Positions 4,957-9,511 of a stretch of 9,511 bases of DNA are shown in pieces. Origin of the DNA: NIOZ-UU13 sp041862635 (GTDB lineage: Bacteria > Planctomycetota > Phycisphaerae > Sedimentisphaerales > Anaerobacaceae); NCBI GenBank assembly GCA_041862635.1, contig JBGVTO010000250.1:1-9511 (forward strand), written 5' to 3'. The stretch's first letter is position 1, and every line of letters begins with the position of its first letter. The notes below the pieces were generated by a model that was not told where the DNA came from, searched no databases, and saw only the letters and a program-made list of their open reading frames with translations. The position numbers and the translations under genes are program-made.

Positions 4957-5583
4957 CTCAATAGCAATAGCGCGGGCCGGGGCGCCGTCACCGCCGGCAA
5001 CCTTCAGCGGAAGGGCTATGAATGTCACTTTTGGTTTTGATATCGACGTTAGATTAGCCAGCCCCTCCACTACAATTACTCCCCCTTTGAAAAGAGTCTG
5101 ATGTATTGTAGTCAGCTCCTCGATATTGTTGACATCCGCGACCGAAGGCGGTTCCACGCCGAGCATCCGCACTTTGTTCTCCACACACCACTGCGCCAGT
5201 TCTGCACTTATTCGCGGAAGTCCATCCCGATATTTTTCCTGGCCATAGTAAGCACTCCAGCCCGTGCAGATTAAGAGACTCTCGCCGGGCTTGAACCCCT
5301 TTGGGATGGCTCCGAGATGCTTCTGTTCAATTAAAGCATGCGGTTCAATCGGACGTACATCAGCTACCCAGGCAGGTCCTACCAAGTTCTCTACAGTAAT
5401 CGTGTCGATCGTTTCTGCATCCACACCAAAGTGGACTGGGGCGTCGATATGAGTACCATAGTGAGAATAAAGACAAAGTTTACTCGCGTTCCACCCGTCG
5501 GTCTCGAGCCGATGGGCCGGCTCAATGCAAATCCCTCCCGCTCCGGAGGTCAAAGGCAGTGTTAAGTCAATTACTCGGGGCAT
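4927..5583 (-). CDS. Cyclase family protein (kynurenine formamidase-like metal hydrolase)
   Basis: 218 residues, the usual size. It starts IDLTLPLTSG and carries the family's metal-binding signature HYGTHIDAPVHF (residues 41-52; H41, H45, D47 and H51 are the expected ligand or catalytic positions), then LLICTGWSAYY and the conserved RMLGVEPPSV. Members hydrolyse formamides, lactone-like or other cyclic substrates. Its start overlaps the end of the dehydrogenase gene by 17 bases, so they are cotranscribed and probably share a substrate, perhaps opening a sugar-acid lactone (inference). The normal family end is near ARAIAIE; the last eight residues, DADTHASLS in part, and the TAG come from a palindromic element. 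It otherwise looks intact. Confidence 0.85.
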   Translation of the reverse strand: MPRVIDLTLPLTSGAGGICIEPAHRLETDGWNASKLCLYSHYGTHIDAPVHFGVDAETIDTITVENLVGPAWVADVRPIEPHALIEQKHLGAIPKGFKPGESLLICTGWSAYYGQEKYRDGLPRISAELAQWCVENKVRMLGVEPPSVADVNNIEELTTIHQTLFKGGVIVVEGLANLTSISKPKVTFIALPLKVAGGDGAPARAIAIEDADTHASLS

Positions 5584-6661
5584 CGTTTTTAGCGGCAGAT
5601 TTAAGATTTTTCACAATCACTTCGGTGATCTCCATAGTCTTTGCTGAACCGCCCAAATCAACGGGTAACACTCCCTGACCAACAGTCATCTCAATCGCTC
5701 GAACAATACTCTCGGCTGCTTTCTGCTGGCCCAAATGCTCAAGCATTAAGCTGGCTGACCAGATAGCTCCAATCGGATTGGCAATCCCCTGCCCGGCAAT
5801 ATCAGGCGCCGAACCGTGAATTGGCTCGAACATCGAAGGGTAAGTCTTCTGGGGATTAATATTGCCGCTCGGTCCCAGTCCGAGGCTTCCCATTATCGCA
5901 CCGCCGAGGTCGCTCAGGATGTCTCCGATAAAATTGGTAGTTACAATAACGTCGAACTTCTCCGGGTGAAGCACGAAATTCGCCGATGCATTGTCAACGT
6001 ACATCTTATGGTATTCCACATCCGGATAGGAAATGCTCACTTGCTCGACAATCCGGTCCCAGTAGGCCAGGCTGTGAATCAACGTATTAGACTTCGTTAC
6101 ATTCGTTAAGTGCTTACGGCGGCGCCGGGCCAATTGAAATGAATAATGGGCGATTCGCTCAATTCCTTTGCGTGTAAAGATACTTGTGTCTGTTGCCATG
6201 CCCTCAGCAAACTCAGGCCGGACGAAACCACCGGACTGAACAAACTCTCCCTCGGTGTTCTCGCGGATGACTACAAAGTCGATGTCCTGCGGTGTCTTAT
6301 TACGAAGCGGTCCCTCGATACCAGGCAAGAGCCTTGCGGGACGGTAGTTGACATATTGGTCAAAGCTGGTACGAATCTTGAACGTGAACAGCCTGGCCGG
6401 AAGAGTGTCATCCACATCCGGCAGCCCGACCGCCCCAAAGTAGATTGCATCAAATTCCTGCAGGATTCGCAGGGCATCTTCCGGCATGAATGTCCCTGTC
6501 TGTTTGTAGTAACCGGCCCCATAAGGAAACTCTTCATACTGAAGTCCAAAGCCAAATTCCTCAGCAACGGCACTGAGAACCTTGGCGCCGGCGGGCAATA
6601 TCTCCGGGCCAATACCATCACCGGGAATGACGGCGATTCTGTATTTACTTATGCTGCTCAT
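5567..6661 (-). CDS. NAD-dependent beta-decarboxylating dehydrogenase, LeuB/tartrate dehydrogenase type
   Basis: 364 residues from the ATG at 6661 (MSSISKYRIAVIPGDGIGPE), the normal family length. It would oxidise and decarboxylate a 2-hydroxy-3-carboxy acid. Visible motifs are IPGDGIGPE, NYRPARLLPGIEGPL, ENTEGEF, the active-site Lys in NVTKSNTL, the metal-binding Asp in NFIGDILSDLGG, and the NAD motif EPIHGSAPDIAGQGIANPIG. QYVNYRPARLLPG fits tartrate dehydrogenase/decarboxylase better than isopropylmalate dehydrogenase, but the true substrate is open. The frame extends to 6751, but this extra sequence is encoded by a hairpin and does not match the family. It is the first gene of the cluster, apparently intact and free of repeats. 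In known C4 sugar-acid pathways a PdxA-like enzyme follows the DUF1537 kinase; this protein could fill that role (inference). Confidence 0.87.
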   Translation of the reverse strand: MSSISKYRIAVIPGDGIGPEILPAGAKVLSAVAEEFGFGLQYEEFPYGAGYYKQTGTFMPEDALRILQEFDAIYFGAVGLPDVDDTLPARLFTFKIRTSFDQYVNYRPARLLPGIEGPLRNKTPQDIDFVVIRENTEGEFVQSGGFVRPEFAEGMATDTSIFTRKGIERIAHYSFQLARRRRKHLTNVTKSNTLIHSLAYWDRIVEQVSISYPDVEYHKMYVDNASANFVLHPEKFDVIVTTNFIGDILSDLGGAIMGSLGLGPSGNINPQKTYPSMFEPIHGSAPDIAGQGIANPIGAIWSASLMLEHLGQQKAAESIVRAIEMTVGQGVLPVDLGGSAKTMEITEVIVKNLKSAAKNDAPSN

Positions 6662-6696
6662 AAACCTTGATTGAATGACGACTGCGTCCGCCCTAC

Positions 6697-6727
6697 CCCC
6701 CTGCTTTCTTGCGAAAGCAAGAAGGGG
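6697..6727. repeat. GC-capped hairpin in the leader of the catabolic cluster
   Basis: TTCTTGC (6706-6712) and GCAAGAA (6717-6723) form a 7-bp stem with a GAAA loop, with CCCC and GGGG outside it. It lies in the presumed 5' leader, 36 bases before the dehydrogenase start. It could be another palindromic element type or a leader structure; there is no T-run on either strand that would make a standard terminator. Confidence 0.55.
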
Positions 6728-6788
6728 AGCTCGCAAAAAAGACCTATACATCTACAGCGCAGCCTATCTTGATAATTTTTGCTGCCTG

Positions 6789-6814
6789 CACCTATGGTTG
6801 CGCAAGCACAGGTG
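6789..6814 (-). promoter_or_regulatory. Candidate operator (LacI-type palindrome)
   Basis: The 13-bp arms CACCTATGGTTGC and GCAAGCACAGGTG are inverted with two mismatches. The core TGGTTGCGCAAGCA has the TG...GCGC...CA layout usual for LacI-family operators. It begins two bases downstream of the candidate -10 box and covers the expected transcription start, a position fit for repression. No regulator gene is in the window. Confidence 0.4.
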
Positions 6815-6815
6815 G

Positions 6816-6843
6816 ATTATAGGCTTTCATCGGCAATATACAA
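6816..6843 (-). promoter_or_regulatory. Candidate sigma70-type promoter of the catabolic cluster
   Basis: On the minus strand a perfect TATAAT (6821-6816) lies 16 bases after TTGTAT (6843-6838). The start would fall near 6809, giving a leader of about 150 bases before the dehydrogenase ATG. The -35 match is weak. Confidence 0.35.
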
Positions 6844-6934
6844 GGCAAAAACAGACTCGACTGGCTAATCGGTGTGACAATCATAATTGTCTATGACCTG
6901 CCCCCAAAAGTCCCCAACAATATACATGCCTCCA

Positions 6935-7672
6935 TTACGGCAATCCAGGTTCCACCGGTAGACCATAATCGTATGTAGTAATTTCAAAAGGATCCATCTT
7001 AGCAGAATGGCCATCGATAAACAGGCAGTTAATCCATTTGGTATGACGGTCGCGTGCCACTCGCCGCGAGCTGTTCTGGGCTGACGGCAGATGATTCGTG
7101 TGCCAGGCATCCAGCGACTGCATTTTAACTTTCATGGTATCTGGTGAATCGTCCTTTAGTATGATTTTAATATGACCCATGTCTGGAATATATTCGTAGT
7201 CTGCCAGATAAATCGTGGTCGTATGGCGGGGAAAATCATCCAGCTTGGTAAACCCGAAACACTCCGTCAAAGTGCCCTTTAAGTCGAAGGCGTTACTGCA
7301 ATAATCGACCGTTTGTTCCTTAATTGGGTAGCTCGGACAATCATATATCTTGAGTTCATAATAATTTTCGAATTTGTCGGATAATCCACCTACATAAGGC
7401 ATAAACAGGACAGGCCATCTCATATCTATGCCGGTATATATAGCAACACCCGGACGTAACTCAGCCCGTGGCAATAAATAATCGTAATCAGCAGCATATG
7501 AATGCATTGCCAGACCGATCTGCTTGAGATTGCTCTGACACCGCGTTGCCTTGGCCTGCTCCCTGGCTCTACTCAGCGAAGGCAATAGGATAGCAAGCAA
7601 CAATGCAATAATTGATATAACCACCAAAAGCTCTATGAGGGTGAATCCTTCAGCGCGTTTCTTGCGTGACAT
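6935..7672 (-). CDS. Prepilin-like protein with H-X9-DG domain (type II secretion/type IV pilin-like)
   Basis: 245 residues from the ATG at 7672. It has a short basic leader MSRKKRAEG, then FTLIELLVVISIIALLLAIL: a prepilin peptidase site after G9, the conserved Glu at mature position 5 and a hydrophobic helix that anchors and assembles the protein. The globular part starts CQSNLKQIGLAMHSYAADY, typical of the large planctomycete/Lentisphaerae pseudopilin families. Near the end HTKWINCLFIDG fits H-X9-DG exactly. Such proteins occur in tens to hundreds of copies in these genomes; their function is not settled. The frame also opens upstream to 7741, but the leader fixes the start at 7672. It ends with TAA at 6935, and the catabolic cluster starts about 270 bases further on, so it is probably a separate unit. 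Confidence 0.88.
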   Translation of the reverse strand: MSRKKRAEGFTLIELLVVISIIALLLAILLPSLSRAREQAKATRCQSNLKQIGLAMHSYAADYDYLLPRAELRPGVAIYTGIDMRWPVLFMPYVGGLSDKFENYYELKIYDCPSYPIKEQTVDYCSNAFDLKGTLTECFGFTKLDDFPRHTTTIYLADYEYIPDMGHIKIILKDDSPDTMKVKMQSLDAWHTNHLPSAQNSSRRVARDRHTKWINCLFIDGHSAKMDPFEITTYDYGLPVEPGLP

Positions 7673-7749
7673 AGCACATTCCACTATTCTATCAACCTTC
7701 AAACACATCTGTTTGGCCCTGCAACCTTGCCATAATAGCACGTTAATAT

Positions 7750-7778
7750 ATTATATACTTCAAAAGCATCTGAAGCAA
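7750..7778 (-). promoter_or_regulatory. Candidate promoter of the prepilin-like gene
   Basis: On the minus strand TTGCTT (7778-7773), a 17-base spacer and a perfect TATAAT (7755-7750). The start would be near 7743, about 70 bases before the ATG at 7672. Spacing is ideal; the -35 box matches only half of the consensus. Confidence 0.4.
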
Positions 7779-7902
7779 TCCCAAAATATTCTGTCTTTAG
7801 AATAAGCTTTGGCGTTGTTGGAGAAATTGCTGTCAGATAGTGTTTTCTGCAGAAAAGTTATGGAACGACCGTTGTCAACGTATTAGGTTTGTAATTATAC
7901 TC

Positions 7903-8337
7903 TCAATCTTCTTTGCGTTCATTAGCACCGGCCTTCGGGGGTAGTTTAATCTTCCGACAAGTAATTCGTCTTTCCCCGAGTAAATATCCACCGGCAAATA
8001 GCTGAAAACGATACTCTCCAGGGTGGGCGAAGACAATACCGTGCAAATCCATCGCTAAAGTAACGATTTGCTTAACATCCTTAAACCGTACTGTTCCTTC
8101 TTTCTCAAATATACATTTCTCCTCTTCCTGAGCATCAATGAGTCTTATTTTCGCTTTCGTTGTACCATGCCCATTCGTCAGCTCACAAAAAAAGACAATT
8201 TGTGGATGTCTCGCCGGATATCTTTGAGCATTGATAGTTTGAACAATATCTATAATACTCGGCATACCAGAGACTTTGTCAAAAATGACTCTGTTGCAGG
8301 TGATTGCCGATAATAGAATTGGCTGTATCTCAGTCAT
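7903..8337 (-). CDS. DUF6941-like small protein of unknown function
   Basis: 144 residues. The pattern 'LSAITCNRVIFDKVSGMPSIIDIVQTINA', shortened here to its key parts CNRVI.DK.SG..SIID, followed by the HPQIVFFCELTNGHG strand, IRLIDA, and HPGEYRFQLFAGGYLLGERRI near the end, agrees with what I remember of DUF6941 proteins: small all-beta proteins whose role is unknown. There is no signal peptide or membrane segment, so it is likely cytoplasmic. The start is set by GAGG (8349-8346), eight bases before the ATG. It stands between the hydrolase and the prepilin gene with gaps of 140 and 230 bases, so it may be its own unit. No repeat interrupts it. The family name is from memory and should be confirmed. 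Confidence 0.75.
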   Translation of the reverse strand: MTEIQPILLSAITCNRVIFDKVSGMPSIIDIVQTINAQRYPARHPQIVFFCELTNGHGTTKAKIRLIDAQEEEKCIFEKEGTVRFKDVKQIVTLAMDLHGIVFAHPGEYRFQLFAGGYLLGERRITCRKIKLPPKAGANERKED

Positions 8338-8345
8338 TTTGTGAA

Positions 8346-8349
8346 CCTC
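8346..8349 (-). promoter_or_regulatory. Ribosome binding site of the DUF6941-like gene
   Basis: GAGG on the minus strand, eight bases before ATG 8337. It is the clearest Shine-Dalgarno match in the window. Confidence 0.6.
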
Positions 8350-8435
8350 GCTTCCACCTTTTTTGGATTATTTACCCTATTAGTCTAACGAACAAGGCCC
8401 TTCTAATCAAAAACTTTGTCGCTTTCTCCAACTAA

Positions 8436-8463
8436 GCTACGACTCAACTGAGCTCGTCGAAGC
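8436..8463. repeat. Imperfect palindrome between hydrolase and DUF6941-like gene
   Basis: GCTACGACTCA and TGAGCTCGTCGAAGC form inverted arms around a short loop. The right arm (TCGACGAGCTCA in reverse) resembles the CTTCGACAAGCTCAGT-type palindromes scattered through many bacterial genomes. It lies 15 bases past the hydrolase stop and could also act as a transcript end. Confidence 0.45.
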
Positions 8464-8477
8464 CCGGCCTGCTACTC

Positions 8478-9511
8478 TTACATCCTACTTTCAGAGGTTA
8501 CGTCCATGACTGCCTGGCCGAGTCTTTGTATGAAAGTGCCGTATATCTTATCTGTGATGTTGAACTCGGTTTGGTCCAGACCCAGGCGAACGATAACCAT
8601 GTCCCATTCCGGGACGACGAACATATCGTTGTTATTATATCCGCTGGCTGAATAGGTGTTAGGTGGCGCACCAGGCCACTTTCGTTTGCCACGCCTGTCA
8701 GAAGCGTGCGTGTCCGCATCGTGCTTAATGCCGTTAAGCCACCAGTTATAGCCATAGACTCCCCGGCCGTCGGCACCACTAAGACTTTCCAAGGGTAAGG
8801 TTACCGGTACCTGGGCCCGGGTCGCCTGAGCGACCCAGGCACTGCTTATCAATTGCTTACCTTTCCATTTGCCCCGATTCAGAAATAAGTGGCCAAGACG
8901 GGCTAACTCTCGAGCCGAAATTTGAACATGGTTGTTACTATTTCCAGAGCCTCCATTGACCACGATGCCATTTACCTCTCCGAAATCACCCCAGTCCCAC
9001 TTGCTGGGATTCATCCCAATTGGGTCAGCGATTTTACGCTTGAAGAGGGCCTCTATCGGCTCGTTGGCGATGCGAGTCAGAACATTAGCAAACTGATTCA
9101 TTGCTGAATCCCAGTAGGCATACTTTGAGCCGGGCGGTGTAAATAGCGGCTTGTCGGCCGGCTTGAAGGGAGTCTGACTCGGCCCGTGTTTATAGCTGCC
9201 ACGAGGCTCATCACCAACGGCGTAGTATCCGGATGTCATTGTTGTGAAGTGCCGAAGTGTGATAGCCGGATAGGTTGCAGCCATACTGGGGATGTACTCC
9301 TTTGCCGGCGTATCCAGAGTCGCCCTGCCATCATCGATAAGTAAGCCAAGCACCGTACTGGTAAAAGACTTTGTGAGGGACCAGACACCGTGAACTTTGT
9401 CGATGTTTGTGCCTTTGAATACCATATATCCGTTGCGTATAATGACAAGCTCCTTGACGCCATCTCGCCCGGAATTGTTCTTGAGATATGATACAGCAGC
9501 ATTAAGCTTGG
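8478..9511 (-). CDS. Serine hydrolase, beta-lactamase (class C/esterase) family, 5' partial
   Basis: Open from the right edge (first full codon at 9509, KLNAAVSYLKNN) to the TAA at 8478: 344 codons, without the N-terminus. The class C beta-lactamase-like fold shows at ELVIIRNGYMVFKG, WSLTKSFTSTVLGLLIDDG with the catalytic S-x-x-K near 9380, the substrate-pocket segment YAYWDSAMNQ, and the late strand SGYNNNDMFVVPEWDMVIVRLG. Members without a resistance role are esterases, peptidases or peptidoglycan-related hydrolases; nothing here shows the substrate. A palindromic element H adds ten residues (DADTHASDRR in part) between WWLNGIK and GKRKWPG, in frame. An internal ATG at 9425 is not the start because the conserved strand precedes it. 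Confidence 0.87.
   Translation of the reverse strand, partial: KLNAAVSYLKNNSGRDGVKELVIIRNGYMVFKGTNIDKVHGVWSLTKSFTSTVLGLLIDDGRATLDTPAKEYIPSMAATYPAITLRHFTTMTSGYYAVGDEPRGSYKHGPSQTPFKPADKPLFTPPGSKYAYWDSAMNQFANVLTRIANEPIEALFKRKIADPIGMNPSKWDWGDFGEVNGIVVNGGSGNSNNHVQISARELARLGHLFLNRGKWKGKQLISSAWVAQATRAQVPVTLPLESLSGADGRGVYGYNWWLNGIKHDADTHASDRRGKRKWPGAPPNTYSASGYNNNDMFVVPEWDMVIVRLGLDQTEFNITDKIYGTFIQRLGQAVMDVTSESRM
8690..8720 (-). repeat. Palindromic element H, copy in the hydrolase gene
   Basis: 31 bp with CACGCCTGTCAG and GAAGCGTGCG joined directly, ending in TGTCCGCATC. It encodes DADTHASDR on the minus strand, in the same frame as the split copy ending the cyclase gene. Confidence 0.75.

Noticed and set aside
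6662..6751. 30-residue N-terminal extension of the dehydrogenase
   Set aside because: It is encoded by the leader hairpin and lacks family similarity; the ATG at 6661 starts exactly where the family starts.

Overview
The window looks like a chromosomal segment of a Planctomycetota bacterium, probably of the Phycisphaerae/Sedimentisphaerales type. The support is a prepilin-like protein with the GFTLIE leader and a C-terminal H-X9-DG motif, a LamG-tail protein, and a DUF6941-like small protein. This placement is inference; there is no rRNA or other marker gene here, and I saw no tRNA.

Layout. (1) 1-210, plus strand: the last 69 codons of a LamG/concanavalin-like protein. (2) 211-504: non-coding, holding a strong hairpin and three short GC-rich palindromic repeats. 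(3) 505-6661, minus strand: a five-gene sugar-acid catabolism cluster. Read from its promoter the order is a LeuB/tartrate-dehydrogenase-type dehydrogenase (6661-5567), a cyclase/kynurenine-formamidase-fold hydrolase (5583-4927), a four-carbon acid sugar kinase of the DUF1537/OtnK family (4869-3210), an MFS organic-acid transporter (3192-1719) and a Gfo/Idh/MocA oxidoreductase (1687-505). A promoter-like site and a LacI-type palindrome lie upstream at 6789-6843. (4) 6935-7672, minus: H-X9-DG prepilin-like protein. (5) 7903-8337, minus: DUF6941-like protein. (6) 8478 to the right edge, minus: serine hydrolase of the beta-lactamase (class C) family, 5' end outside the window.

The most striking content is a dense population of short palindromic elements, many inside genes. 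I distinguish eight GC-rich types (A to H, 21-36 bp, 19 copies) and a separate foldback type of about 72-113 bp, in three copies, built from 8-bp units whose CAG triplets recur every 8 bp and turn into CTG triplets every 8 bp on the other arm. Many GC-rich copies sit in reading frames with net additions of 21, 24, 27 or 30 nt, adding short peptides such as PRKAGT, PRPDFDGRGE or DADTHAS to otherwise conserved proteins. This resembles the Rickettsia palindromic elements. The kinase gene alone carries about 13 elements.

The distal part of the cluster is decayed. The kinase is broken by a frameshift, in-frame stops and foldback elements; the transporter has an in-frame TAG where the family has Trp, plus a 5' frame discrepancy; the oxidoreductase is split by a foldback element. 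The first two genes look intact, apart from a repeat that forms the C-terminus of the cyclase. If functional, the cluster would import a C4 sugar acid (threonate/erythronate-like), oxidise and phosphorylate it and split it by oxidative decarboxylation; in its present state that pathway is probably dead here unless the assembly contains errors.
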